Below are positions 1 to 49,021 of a DNA stretch of 64,000 bases, piece by piece (position 1 is the stretch's first letter; every line of letters begins with the position of its first letter). The stretch is from NCBI GenBank assembly GCA_015680685.1, contig MNCI01004927.1:813491-877490 (forward strand). The letters are read 5' to 3'. Source of the stretch: Gnetum montanum (lineage: Eukaryota; Streptophyta; Gnetopsida; Gnetales; Gnetaceae). The notes below the pieces were generated by a model. The model saw nothing but the letters and a program-made list of their open reading frames with translations, had not been told where the DNA came from and did no database searches. The position numbers were made by a program, and so were the translations under genes.

Positions 1-86
1 ATTATCAGAACAAAAACAACCAACCAACAAAACATTTTGTTTCATATATGCAAAGAAATAAATAATGAGAATGCAGATATACATAC

Positions 87-36368
<36,282 letters not shown>

Positions 36369-36651
36369 TGTTAATCTGAGGAGCTTGAACGATCAAAGTA
36401 GCTCGCAGGCTTTAACGTTCGTTTATCAATGTATGTTGAAAATGGGGAAAGCAGAAAAAAAAAATTTCCCTTTTCTTGCACTGCAACGTTCCCTCCACCC
36501 TGCCTTGCTTTTCCTGTTTAAATTTTTAGCCTGCACCGCACCGATGGTAAGCCGGTTTTGCTTTCGGTGTGTCCTCTACCACCATATGGACGGGCGGGGG
36601 GCAGGGATACTGGTGCAAGGGGGTGCGGCTGGGGCTGGGTTTGGGACATGA
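36369..36651 (-). promoter_or_regulatory. APC7 5' flank between the start codon and LINE G
   Basis: Only 283 bp separate the ATG from LINE G. This must contain the leader and core promoter unless transcription starts inside or beyond the LINE. No clear TATA or E2F-type element was seen. Confidence 0.3.
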
Positions 36652-39600
36652 AAAAAAGTTTTATTAATAAAAAGGAGTGTCAAGTACATAAACCGCATTA
36701 AAGGACGGAGACAAAAATATGGAAAATTAAGAACACTAACGATGAAACTCTAAAAACATCTTTATAAATAACTATTCGCAAAAGGGAAAAATCCACGCGG
36801 CCAAATTTAGACAAGGCTAATAGTGCTCAATAAAAGGTAGAGAGACCCTTGTACAAAAACTATAGTCAAATGTAAGAACAGAAGCTTCTATGCAACAATC
36901 TCTAATGAAGAGGGTTGCTTGAGCGCATAGGGCTTTCCCAAGGTTGCAAAAGATGAATCAACTAATGAATATCCATTTTGAACTTTGATGCTTGAGATTT
37001 GAGTTGGAAATGAATGAGGCAAAATATCTGCAATTTCTCTTGCATTGTGAAGTGACATTTATTAGAATACTATATCCTTTGAAAGATAACATTACATCTA
37101 CGCTTTCAAATGTAATATAGAATAATAAGTCTAATGACTTTTCACATAAATTTAAAATTAGCAGAGGTGGTGGCCAAAAGGCCAAATATAGAATAATAGG
37201 TCTAATGACTTTCCACAAATAGCTTGCGCGTTGGAATTACTTTGGAAGCCCATGTCCACACATGCTGTGCAAAGGGGCACAACCAAAACACATGAGCAAA
37301 GTTCTCTTGGCCACCACAAAGAGGGCAATTGGGACTATGAAACTCAAGATACTCGAGATGTTTGGCAATAGGTAACCCTTGATGGAGGAGACACTAGAGG
37401 AACTACTTATTTTTAAGGAGAGTCAATAGTTTCCAAATACGTTGGAAGATTGGGATCCAAAATTATTTCGACTCTTGTTTGTCCCAAGACTTATTACATT
37501 GTTAAATGAAACTTGATGAGTCATGCAAAAGGTGAAAGGGAACATGTGGCTTGTAAGGTAGAAGTTTTGACCCAATAATCCATTGGAAGCCATGAAAAAT
37601 GCTATGCACTGAACTGTCTAGCTACAAATGATATTGAATGAAGGTATAAACCCAAGCTAGGTAATGGTGCATTGCCGTAGACTCCCCATATAGATTATTA
37701 AACTCAACCCTAGAGATCCATTGATTGACAAGTCGAAGACAACTAAGAGAAATAACTTCCTTCCGATACTATGAGGTAGCAACCTTAGCATTCGTAATGG
37801 TAAGGGGAGCAGGTGACAAAGGTAACCACCAAGGACACAACTTAGATAGAAGAGTAAGGTTGATCGTGACATTCGTCCAATCTATATATTAGTGAAGAAA
37901 TTGCCAAGCCCTCCAAATGCTTTTGAAAACATGAGATCTAGGAATAATGATAATATGGGGAGAAAGGATCCAGTCAACAAAATGGGTTCCTTTCCAAAAG
38001 GGCTTATTTTTGGGAAACGCCTGTTGAAGCCTTAATTAGAGGAGAGTCCCAATGATGTCTGAGGCCTCAAGATGCTAGACCAACCACTTGGCAACAAAGG
38101 TAATTCCCTGCTTAAACAAGTTTAAAAGACCTAGGCCACCCTTATTCTTAAGAAGAGTAACAATATTCCAAGTAACACGATGGAAGTCTTTCTGAGAGTC
38201 TTTAGAGAACCACATGAAGTCATGAAATAATCATTCGAGCTTCTGATAAGTAGCTTAGGAGGGAGCCTAACACGAAGAGTAATACACATGGGTGGATGCA
38301 CATATAGATTTACATATGAGGTACTTCCCAACTAGAGTGAGGGGTTTAGTCTTCCATTTTTCAAGTTTCTTTTGAATTCAAAAAATCACATGCTCCCAAA
38401 GAATAGACGTAGAACCTCTAAAGCACAAGGGAATGCCTAGAATCTTAATGATGTCTTGATTCTTGAGAAGCTACCAATTAAATTTGATCACATGACTGTA
38501 GTTATTGGTAAAGCTATAGACAAAAGATTTGTTCCAATTAATAGTGGAGCTAGAGAGTTAGCAATATTGCTCAACCTGGGATAAGAGCTGGTGCAAATTA
38601 GTAGCAGTGTTTTGAACAAGAAAAAAGTAGTTGTCAGTGAAATGCATGTTAAGAAGCTGATGTTGAGGTGAAGAGAGGTGGACCCCAATGAGTACTTCAT
38701 TCTTAATATCATAATTTAATTGATGATAGAGAAAGTCTACTGCGATGATGAATAGTTAAGGGGCAAGAGGGCATCCTTGCCACATTGACCGATGGATGGG
38801 AAAGGGAGAAGTGATGCCAAAGGTAGTGGCTATTCTTGCGATAGCATCTGAGAATAATCATTTCAACGTATGAAGGAACTTAGGGCCAAACCCGAGTTTA
38901 GTCATGGTTTGCAAAATAAAGTCCCACTTTATATTATCATAGGCCTTGGCATAGTCAAGCTTCATTAGGAGAATATCTTGACCACCATCCTTCGCTCACT
39001 TGAGACCTTCCTTTGCAGTGATCACATTGTTTAAAATATATCTACCATAACAAATCTTGTTTATTGGGGAGATATAATTTGGCTAAGAAGTTATTTCAAT
39101 TGTAGAGCTAAGCACTTGGCCCAAATTTTATACACCATGTTAAGAAGAGTTATAGGACACCAATTGGAGATACAAGTAGGATTCCCAAATTTAGAAAGGA
39201 GGTGAATAATCCCTTGATTAAGATTGGGCCCAAGGGAACTGGTAATGATAGCCTCCTTGATAACGTGGAGAAGGTCATTTCCCACTATATCCCACTGATT
39301 TTGAAAGAATTCGGCAAGGAAACCATCAAAACTAAGAGCCTTACCATGACTTAACTTGGAACAAGCAGCTTGAAGCTCCTCTTTGTTGATATCAGTGTTT
39401 AAACTTTGCGACATAGTAGAATTGATAAGTCTAGGATAATTGAGGGTAGTAGCCTCAAACAACAAGATGTCCATAAAGGTAGTTGTAAATAGGGTTTCAT
39501 AATGGTTTTTGAGAAATGCAAGAATACTGTTGTGGTCAATGATGGTGGAGTTGTCATTAGAGATTTTGTCTAAAGAATGTGAGGGAGAAGAGCTATTAAG

Positions 39601-41100
39601 ATACTTGAAAAATCCCTTGCAATGTTCATCTTGAATATTTAACCAAGTGAGTCTACTTTTAGTTAAGGCACTTTGTGCTCTATACACTTCCCAATGTTGG
39701 AAGGCTAACCGAGTTGATCTTGAACTACTTTGTTAGTTAGATGTTCAATAGTAAGGTGAATGTTGTTGTACTCTTGTTTAGCCTGAGCAGTCAATGCCTT
39801 ACCATATGAACAAGCAAAGTTCCGCACTCTACAAGAAGCACAATGCCACCACTAAATCCAACCCACCTAATCTAAGGGCCAAGGTTTGACATTCCAAAGG
39901 TTAGAGAGAATAAGTTAGGCAAAAGGGGAAGATAAATAGTGATTATGTAGTCGAAAAAAATGGAATTTATGTCAATGGCTACTGCCATGAATCTAGATAG
40001 AGATAGAGATGGAAAGATGGTCTTATAAGGTGGTGTGATGATGAACCGTGGTAGCAAAGAAGGCTTGCCAGAAAGAAAGGGTGGAAAAATAGAACCTGTC
40101 TAACCTACTATAGATGCATGCCTGCCCAATACATAGATTGCTCCAAGTACAGTTGTGAAGGGGATCACTAGTAGAGGCATCCACCCCATCAAAGAGGTAG
40201 AACTTTTTCTTAAAGGTGGACCAGGTCTGATACTCAGAATTTGGTAGTTGAAAAAACACTCTCCCAAGCTTATCTCAAGGGAATTATATCATATTAAAAT
40301 CTCCTCCAAAAATCCAAGGTACTAGAGGAAGATAATTGGTGAGTTCCTACCATAGGAGAGCACGTTCTATGGAATTGTTGGGAGCATTAATTGAGCAGAT
40401 GCCAAAAGGGTCATGCAAAGAGGAGAAGGTAGCCCAAGAAACTCCATGGCCAGAATCGGAACCATTTTGAATGATTTTATCCTTCTAGAAGGTCAAGAAG
40501 ATAATGGCAGCTCCCCCTTTCCCACTCACATGGGACGTAGCAAGAATTGAGAAGTGAGGAAGAAACCAATGGGCTAAAAGACATATATGATCTGCTAAGA
40601 TTTTAATTTCTTGAAGGAGAAAAAAATCTAAAGTAATATTTAGACTAGAAAGAAAGTTACCTGCATTATTTCGTTGAAGCCAATTAGTAAGGCCTCAAAT
40701 GTTCAATGACAAGAGGTTCATGGGGAAGTAGAGGGCATGTCGAATGGGAGGTCAACAGAAGGTTCGAAAGTCGAAGTATCAACTTCCACTGTCTGTGAAT
40801 AAATGGCAAAGGAGTTGTTAGTAATGATAGGGGCCACATACATGTTCAAAGGAGAGGAAGTGGAGGGTGGAGTGAAAGGGGTGGAAGCTTTGACTTGTTT
40901 CCTTCCACTACCCATCACAAACTCCTCACCCAAGACAACATCCTTTAAGGACTTTAAGGGGATGACCTATATTGAGGTGTGTGCACTCGACTGTGGCACT
41001 TATACCTTGGAGAGGTTAGACAAAGAGGAAGACTGTGGAGCTGTTTAGAAGAGGATCAAAACCTAAAGGATTCTAATGGTAGGTGGGATGATGAGTCTAG
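36652..41100 (-). mobile_element. LINE copy G: endonuclease, RT and zf-RVT, without the J-tailed extension
   Basis: Minus strand. Endonuclease opens near 40715 (MNLLSLNI, GL; FFLLQEIKI; WIFGGDFN; YSRLDRFY). RT: NSTMSQSLNTDINKEELQAA, then a GCPLAP block near 38770 and FTDNYFFL in place of the F-x-DD motif near 38640. zf-RVT near 37340-37240 reads CPLCGGQENFAHVFWLC, then WTWASKVIP. After that come about 550 bp of non-coding 3' UTR and poly(A) at 36652-36658. Stops are scattered, so it is inactive. ORF1 survives at most as a short tail (about 41090-40720). Its 3' end lies 284 bp upstream of the APC7 ATG, in the likely promoter or leader. Confidence 0.8.
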
Positions 41101-43103
41101 GGATTGGGTTTTTTAAGATGTGGTGGATTGTTTTTTTCTAGCCAAGAAGGTACACACTGAGATATGAATACACAGTTTTGAATTATGATGTAAATGCAAT
41201 GCAATGATGAAATATGTTACATTTTACCCCAAATTTATCATTTAGGTTACAAAAAAAAAGTAAAAAAATTAAAGCGCATCATCCTCTTGGAATAATTTAT
41301 CAAAGGTTAAGACACTATAGATTAAACAGATTGCGATCCCCTTTTAATGTGGAACTAGGTTTGCCTTTGTTAATGCTTGGCACACAAAATATTGTTGGTA
41401 TAATTTAAGAAAAAAAAACCTCATTGTTAAAGCAATCACCCTAGAAAGCCCTACTTAAGGTAGGGGTCAACATGCCTAGTTTCTTTTGATATGGCAGGCA
41501 ATGAGTCCACTTCATCCATTCATCCACAACACTCTATGGTCTCTCTTGGCTTGGAAATGTACAGTCCCCTTTCTAATAAGAACTTTAACGAATTGGTGAC
41601 TAGGCATTTCTCAAACTAAGGAAGGACTCAAGGATTGAAAAGGGTATGACTTGAAGGGAACTTGATGCTTTTATGTTGGTCGTTCTCTTGGGTGCTTGAA
41701 TGTTTTCTTTTTGAGTTTTATTGCCGTTCTGATGTACCCCAATTAGCGGAAGTTGAGACAATAAAAATAAAAATTCTTTGCATGGTGTGGTATTCACGCA
41801 TAAAAACACAAAACGAAAAAAAAAACTAAGTGAGAATTCAAAGCACACCCCTTAGATGAAATAAACTTAGGCTATAAGCACTGGTTATGGAACCAAAAGT
41901 GTTCCCTCTAACTAAGGCCCTTCTCGCTTCCCATTCTCTCCTTTGTTTCGTCGGAATGGTGGTAACTCTTGGGGAAGGCATCCTTATTATCCAAGTGGAT
42001 GGTTTAGCCGAATGCATTGATGCGAAGTCATTGGATGTGGTTGGTTTGAGGCCGGACTTAGAATGGGATTTGCTAAGTTACATTAATCATGCAACTACAC
42101 AAGGGGCTATACACCACCTTGTTCTTGGGATTCCATTCCATTCTATTCTCTCCATCCTTCACCTCATTGCCGGTTGTATCATTAGTGTATATATTTTGGT
42201 AGATGCATTGTTTTCTTTTTGGTAGATTCCTGCGATTAAGGCTTTAACTCTTGTTCCAATTGACATTCCCAGAGCCTACAAACTCTTTGAAGGTGGGTTT
42301 GTCAAGGCATTAAGGGCATGAGCCTGCTTTGGGGAGGACCCACTTACATTCCTATTTGATGCACCAATTAACTTATTTTCCCTAACATTTTTGCAATTAA
42401 TTTTATTTTTTTCATTACCATCTTGACATCCATTTCCTTGATGCTACAGTTGTCCCTTTTTATATATCTTTCTTACTCCTCTCCTTTCTCCATTCTAATG
42501 CTACCAGAGGTTCGCAATTAGTCATGGGGGCACGGGGCCCGATTTTTGTCGATTTTCTCCTAGCCCCGAATTTTTTGATTTTCTTCCTAACCCCCACACC
42601 TTCGGTAGTCATCATTAATATATCCCGAAATCCGTATCAGCCATACCACAACTCAGCCAATGAACTTACACCGAAGCAAGGTATTAATTACATAATGATT
42701 CCTTTACCCTTGCTAATATAAGATTGTGTTGTGTGTGCAGATGGCGATCATACAACAATGGATTGGATCTGGAGCAAACAATTGGAATGGAGCAATGCTG
42801 GAAGCAGCTATGCAAGGAGCAAGATCGATGGTGCGCTTATCGACGAACAACGAAAGGTGCAATCTTGGCGTTGGCAATATCAACACTTCTTTCTCTCTCT
42901 CTTTCTCTCAAGCTGCCAACTAAGGCCTGATGTCATTGTAATAAGGTGTTCACCCTTGTTGTCATGAACACTAGTTTGTCAAGTCTTGTACTGATGATCT
43001 GCTCACATGTCATCCCATTAGTTCCATTCCCCTCAATAATCCCATACCTTCACAATATTTTGTAAGGAACTCGAGGACAAGTTTTCATTCAGTCATGGGG
43101 GTA
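41100..43103. other. Repeat-rich spacer upstream of LTR 1, no gene assigned
   Basis: Contains a 112-codon frame at 41887-42225 with hydrophobic stretches and no recognised domain. The stretch 43060-43103 (ggaactcgaggacaag, then catgggggta just before tgataag) looks like the polypurine tract of a Ty3/gypsy element preceding its 3' LTR. No pol domain could be read, so any internal region is decayed or deleted. Confidence 0.4.
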
Positions 43104-44171
43104 TGATAAGACGCAATTCGCATGAGCCGTGATATCATGTCGTCCCCTGCAATATCGCGGTCCGCCGCCATATCTATAAATAAGAGGCGGCTCTCACTTG
43201 TTTCCTCATCTTGAGTTAGAAGTAGGGAAACTCTGGCAGTTTGATCACTCCAGAGATAGAATATTTTCCATGTGCCCACAGTAGGAGTCCTAAAGTGAAC
43301 GGATCTTTATTCGAGCAACATTGTACCTGAACACAAGTTGTGTATGGCAATAAAGACGAGCTTCGTGGATAAACCTTGTAGTGCATGGAATAGGATTTTA
43401 TTTAATGTTATTTACTGCTTTCCTAGTAATGCGGAATGAGTACGACTTGATTACGAGCATCTAAGGATGTGTACGGTTAGTCAAGGAATCAGCTGCTCAT
43501 CACAACGCGGCATGAGTACGACTTGATTACGAGCATCTAAGGATGTTTATGGTTAGTCAAGGAATTGGCTGCTCATCACAGCGCGGTATGAGTACGACTT
43601 GATTACGAGCATCTAGTGTGACTACTTGGCAACCCAGTGGCGTATTCAAGATCTGCGCTTGGTAATCCCAGTGGTAGTCCCAAATTTGTACAGTTAGTCA
43701 AGGAATCGGCTACTCCTCTCACTTAGGCTAGATAGATTTTCTCAACCCTTTCCTCCTAGTTAAGTGCCTTAGTACGATCACTTTGAGCACGTGCGTTACG
43801 CACGGTGATCCCAGCAACGATTAGCATTTGGTAGCCGCGGTTGCATCGGTTCAGCATGTGCACAGTAAGTGGGAACAAATGCTGACACTAGGTAATTTAG
43901 ACTTGGTTATTAGTTAAAACTAGTAATTAGATTCTCAACCCTTCACCTCAATAGCATAGGAGAAAAACATAAAAAGATATAAAAAATCATATACCTTGGA
44001 CTTACTTAACCATACACCGTGACAACTACAAGTAAGTCTGGGAAGACAACGAATGATTAACCCCAAGTGTTCCATGGGGCGTGTAGGCACTTAGTCTACG
44101 GAGTTCAACCAGATCGCGCGTGCTACGCTCGTTTTGTATGGTTGACTGTAGGGGTATCTCTCCACTCATCA
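43104..44171 (+). mobile_element. LTR 1 of a probable Ty3/gypsy-like element
   Basis: Starts TG (tgataagacgc) after a polypurine-like tract and ends CA (ctccactcatca). It has a TATA-like tctataaataagagg near 43173. It aligns in blocks with LTR 2: a caataaagacgag-type signal, a gagtacgacttgattacgag-like block, and the tgtatggttgactgtagggg end. A 76-bp tandem repeat lies inside it. Confidence 0.6.
43425..43620 (+). repeat. 76-bp tandem repeat inside LTR 1
   Basis: gagtacgacttgattacgag begins at 43438, 43514 and 43590, with period 76 and about 2.4 units. The units differ at only a few bases. LTR 2 has just one diverged unit, so the expansion is specific to this copy or subfamily. Confidence 0.9.
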
Positions 44172-44399
44172 ATAATGAAGAACAAATGTAACATTCATGA
44201 TATTTGGACTAGGACAATTTGAAAACATATTTTCAAACAATTGTACAAACTATGGTGCTTTATGGACTTGTGGTGTGGAGCCTAGGTCTTGATTAAGAAT
44301 CATGGAAGAAATTTAAAAAACCTCAAAAAACAATTATTGTTAGAAGGATTCAAGCTGAAAACTCAAGTCCATTATGAAAAAAAAAATTGGCTAATATGC

Positions 44400-46740
44400 C
44401 AACTAACAGTTGTAGATTCATAATACTAAATAATATTCAGTCCATAATGCTTTGGGGAGAGCTTATTAGTAACACCAAATAATATTTCATCCATAACAAA
44501 ACCAAAGTTACCACACTTTCATACCATTTCAAATCTCAAGTTAAATTTTTTTTTTGGGTTTACATTGTAAGTGTGTTTTTTAGTTTTATATACTACCATT
44601 CTTAGTAAATTTATTGCATGCATCCTACCCAGATTCATTAGAAAAAGCAATTCCATGCTACATTTCTTTGTTAAATGCCAAGGATTTAGTGATTGACATC
44701 TTTCTTTACCTAATAACAAAGATTCTCTCGGCCAACCTATAGATATATATTATAAATATACAACTGAGCTAGTATTAGATGCTAATTCATTACCATTAGA
44801 AGCTAAAGTAATGTATTAGCTCTTAACAATATATGTGAGTAATAAAAATAAGAATAAGATCTTAAGAGAGATCATCCAAAATTGCAATCGGGTTGGTTGC
44901 ATCAAGCACAATTGTTGCAACAAAAAATGGAGTATTCATAGTATTGATGTAATACCAAATTCATAACAAGCTTGAAAACTTGTTACTATGAAAGTTTTTG
45001 AGATATGAAAAAATGAGGTACATATACAAAAAAAAGCATTAATTATACTAGCAAAATATTAGAGGTGACAGACACAGTAAAACAAAATCCAATGTAACAT
45101 AGCTTAGGTGTTTTTTTTCAACAAAAAAATCTTTGTGTATGATGTAATCCTTTAAAAATACATTATTTGTAATTATCATTTGACAAAATTTCATCACAAG
45201 ATCATTGGATAATTAGAGTTATCAATGAGATATAAACCTGAACTCTAGCACAATAAAAAATCAACAACAATGCATAGGAGATTGATTTGCCTAAGAATTT
45301 TCCTATTTTTTGTGTTTGAATGAGTTAGATTTAACTCCATTGCATGGTAGAGTTTTGGCATCAAATTTGGAAGATGTCTTGAACTCCACAAAGATGTATT
45401 TTGAGGACCAAATCCAAGTGCATCGAAGAAGCCATTTAAGATAGAATAAAGGAAGGCTAGAAGTACAAGAGCCAAGATAAGACATGAGCATTTCATGCAT
45501 AGGAGTGATGAAGGGCCTAAAATACTAATTTAGATTGATGGATAGTTGCAATGCTATTTTGGCCCCAATATATATATATATATATAAGGTTATTTTATGA
45601 CTGGGGCTATATTGTGTTATTTTTAGTAAACTTTGCTCTGCTTGTTGAAATAGCCAAATTATCTCATTCACTCATTTATTCAATCATTTGAAATGAGTTG
45701 GATTATTCTTATAAATGGATATAGACCACAAATGCAAGGTTTGAATAACAACTATCCTAGGATGTATCTTAACATTTGCAAGATGAAAAGCACTTTTAGC
45801 AAGCCACCACCAATAAAGAAGACATGAGAGTAATGCTTAATGCAATGCTTGTTCCATTTCTCCCTTACCAATTACCTAAACTTGAGAACATCTTCTATAG
45901 TTTAGTTCGGTCTCACAAAAATACTGATAAGAGTTTGAAGTTCTTGCCAAACCTCTTATAATTCATAACATTGGAAAAAGCAACGGTCATGTGTCTTTGC
46001 ATAGATATCACATTGTGTTTGTTTAAGTAGCTCCTTGATTGGCATGAAAGAAGAGGGTTTTGAGTAATGAAAAACTAAGTTTCTAGTCTCAATTCTAACA
46101 ATCCTCTAAAATGGGGTTTTTAGTTTCAAGTTTTGGCACTAAGGATTTTAGGATAGGGGGTTTTGATTATTAAAAGCTTACTATTCTTTTTTGTTTGGCC
46201 TAAGATGCCAATTATAGATCAATAAAACTAAATAATATTTTATTCATAATGCTCCATGGAGAGCTTATTAGTAATGCTAAATAATATCTTGTTCATAATC
46301 GTAAAGAGAGAGCTTATCGATAACACTAAATAATATTTCATACATAACATTCCAATAAGAGCCTATATGTAATCTTTAATAATATTTACTCCAAGCAATT
46401 TATTGCTTCTATGTTTATGTCTTTTTATTGCAATGCATAATAAATAAAATGGCAACTTTGTTTTCATGAGATTGTATTGGCTAAATTATAGATATATATA
46501 TTAAATATATAACTAAGCTTTGGCCGAAAGGCCAACTACTAGTCATGGATCGGTAATGCGAAATAATATTTCCTCCATAACGTTACAGGAAGAGCTTATT
46601 GGTAATGCTAAATAATATTCCATCCATAATGATTTAGGGTGAGCTTATCGATAATGCTAAATAATATTTCATCCATAACATTCCAAGGGGAGTTTATGTG
46701 TAACACTAAATAATATTTTATCCATAACACCAGCATTTTT
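44400..46740. repeat. Dispersed and tandem ~49-bp units (ctaaataatatttcatccat)
   Basis: Units containing ctaaataatatttcatccat followed by taac and gagcttat occur near 44420-44510, 46230-46390 and 46550-46735, partly in tandem with about 49-bp spacing. They are flanked by tatagatatatattataaat motifs near 44740 and 46490. The same units and ending occur in RPB2 intron 4 (about 55540-55725), so this is a mobile AT-rich family. No gene was seen in this stretch. Confidence 0.6.
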
Positions 46741-46980
46741 GCTCAAAGCAATTTGTAACTTCTATGTTTATGTCTTCTCATTGTAATGTACTGGGAATAA
46801 AATTTGGAGGGGCATCGAAGTATGTATGAAATAATAATCCATGAAAATTCAAATTCTTTTGTAGCACAAGATTTAGTACAAAACTTGGAATTAGTTATCC
46901 TTCTCATCATGCAATCATAGTTGATGAACCATATTTTGTTTGGCTCCAATATCAGATATTCGATATCGAGGCCCAAGAAG

Positions 46981-47778
46981 TGATGTCGGATATCCAATAT
47001 TGTGGCATGTGTGTTGGCCTATAAATATAATGCCTAGGCACATGGTTTGAACATAAGTTAGTTAATAGAGTGGCTGAACTCTTGCATTTTTATTCTATAG
47101 TCTTAGAGAACAGTCAGTGAGTGCCCACAACGTGGATTTGAGTCAATTGTATGGTATCTTATTCGAGTCGCAATGTACTTGTACACATTCTATGAATGAC
47201 AATAAGATCGAGATTGATTTTTATTCATTGCAGCACTTTGACTTAGATTAGATTTACTTTCCATGCAATTTACTTTTCATGTACTTAGTTAATATTCACG
47301 TTTCCATGCATATTAATGAATTGGCGGAATGAGCATGACCAATTTCGAGTGTAAACACATATTCACTTGATAATCCCAATAGCGTTATTGCTTGGTTTGC
47401 CTAGTAGCCTAGTGCTTGGTAATCCTAGTAGTGGATAGGTGGGTTCAAGACATGTATAACAAGTTGGGAATGGACACTTATCACCCGTAGGCTAGTTTAG
47501 ACTTTACTTTCTGTTGTTAATTAGTTTAATTAATTGATTTCTTTATTACCATCAAGAGTAGCATAAGGCCAAAACAACATCAAGAATCATATGTTTCACT
47601 TTGGACTAAACCATATGTGACAAAGCTACCACTAGTCCAAGTGAGAAAAAAATGAATTACGATCAAGGTATAATGATCTAGATACCACAACTAGTCCCAT
47701 CAATGAAGTTTGACCGCATTGTGCGTGAACGCTTGTGATTTATATGGTTGGGGGTAGGGGGTACCTCGTTGCTCATCA
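46981..47778 (+). mobile_element. LTR 2, diverged relative of LTR 1
   Basis: Starts tgatgtcggatatcc and ends ttgctcatca, with tataaatataatgcc near 47021. Similarity to LTR 1 is blockwise in the same order and orientation. The 2.8 kb between the two LTRs shows no retroelement coding sequence, so they may be separate solo LTRs instead of one element. Confidence 0.5.
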
Positions 47779-47908
47779 TTAGCCATCTTACCAAAGTTGT
47801 TATAGAATATGTAAAATTTGGTAGAATGACAACCTAGATAAATTTTAATACAATAGATGAGTAAACTTTAACTCCATTTTTGCAAGATTCTTTTAACCAA
47901 ATTACATG

Positions 47909-48290
47909 CATACATATTAAATATATAATTAAGCCAGTTAATTATATCCAACACCTTTAAACATTTATTTAACTAGTTTATTTCAATAAGTTTCCAATGT
48001 AGTTCTAGTTTTTCAGTTGTCATTATCATCTTTCTTATTTTTTAGTTGTCATTATTATCTTTCCCTATTTTTTAGTTATCATTATTATTATCTTTCTCTA
48101 TTTTTAGTTATCATTATTATCTTTTCCTATTTTTAGTTGTCATTATTATCTTTCCCTATTTTTTAGTTGTTTACAAGTATACATATTAAATATATAATTA
48201 AGTTAGTTAATTATATCTAACACCTTTAAACATTTATTTAACTAGTTAATTATATGTAACAATTTTCCGATGTAGTTCTAGTTTTAACAT
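47909..48290. repeat. ~110-bp direct repeat flanking a tttagttgtcattattatc minisatellite
   Basis: tacatattaaatatataatt and the following ~100 bp at 47911 recur at 48180. Between them about five units of tttagttgtcattattatct plus tttcccta (period about 38) lie at 48004-48170. Confidence 0.75.
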
Positions 48291-48541
48291 CCCCTCTCCT
48301 CTTTTAAGTATACTTTTGGTTATGACAACTCCTCTAAGAGGGTTTTGAGCATTGGGCATTTGAAAAAGTGGATTTACGTCGATGGTTGAACCTGAACTTG
48401 TAACCTGGCCAAATTTTAATGAAGAAAAGCCCATTTACAAAGTAGTTTGCTACGAACACCTCCAATACGCGTTTGTTTGTTTGGCCGATAACGCTGATCA
48501 ACGTTGACTTTTCAACGGCCACGGCCATTTCGGTAAGGCAG

Positions 48542-48690
48542 GCAACTTTGTGAATAACGCTGATGCGTAAAATTCCAGTTTTGGTAACGCAACTTTGTGA
48601 ATAACGCTGACGCTGNGCAACTTTGTGAATAACGCTGATGCGTAAAATTCCAGTTTTGGTAACGCAACTTTGTGAATAACGCTGACGCTG
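48542..48690. repeat. 74-bp duplication split by a single N
   Basis: Bases 48542-48615 and 48617-48690 are identical (gcaactttgtgaataacgct and onward), with an N exactly between them at 48616. This is what an unmerged contig overlap produces, so the duplication is probably an assembly artefact on top of a real shorter internal repeat. Confidence 0.85.
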
Positions 48691-49021
48691 ACGTGTAACT
48701 AAAATTCCATTTCGGTAACCCACCTTTGTGCATAACGCTGCGGCTGAAACCCGAAGCATGGCCTCTGTTGCGACCACGACCGGCAGATCTGTCAGAGTCG
48801 CGGGATGTAAATATCTCGATAAGATTTGCTTCGCGGTATGCGCAGATCATATGGCAGCCATACCACGGTGCTGCACAGTGGTGTACAAAGTTCATGAGAT
48901 GTGTGTGGGAGAGGCTGACACAGGCGGATGTGCAGCGTCGCCCTTAAATCCGAGTGCAGAGCAACGAACAGAAACGCAGAGACATTGAACAACACGAAAT
49001 TCTGGAATCCATGGCAGGGTT

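Noticed and set aside
41887-42225. 112-codon hydrophobic frame
   Set aside because: It could be a remnant of an LTR element but shows no motif; kept only as a note in the spacer entry.
43425-43620. CRISPR-like regular repeats
   Set aside because: The 76-bp units are directly tandem without spacers, lie in an LTR, and this is a plant genome.
48728-48988. 86-codon Cys-containing frame before the methyltransferase fragment
   Set aside because: No domain match, an overlapping minus-strand frame of similar length, and it lies in repeat-like sequence.
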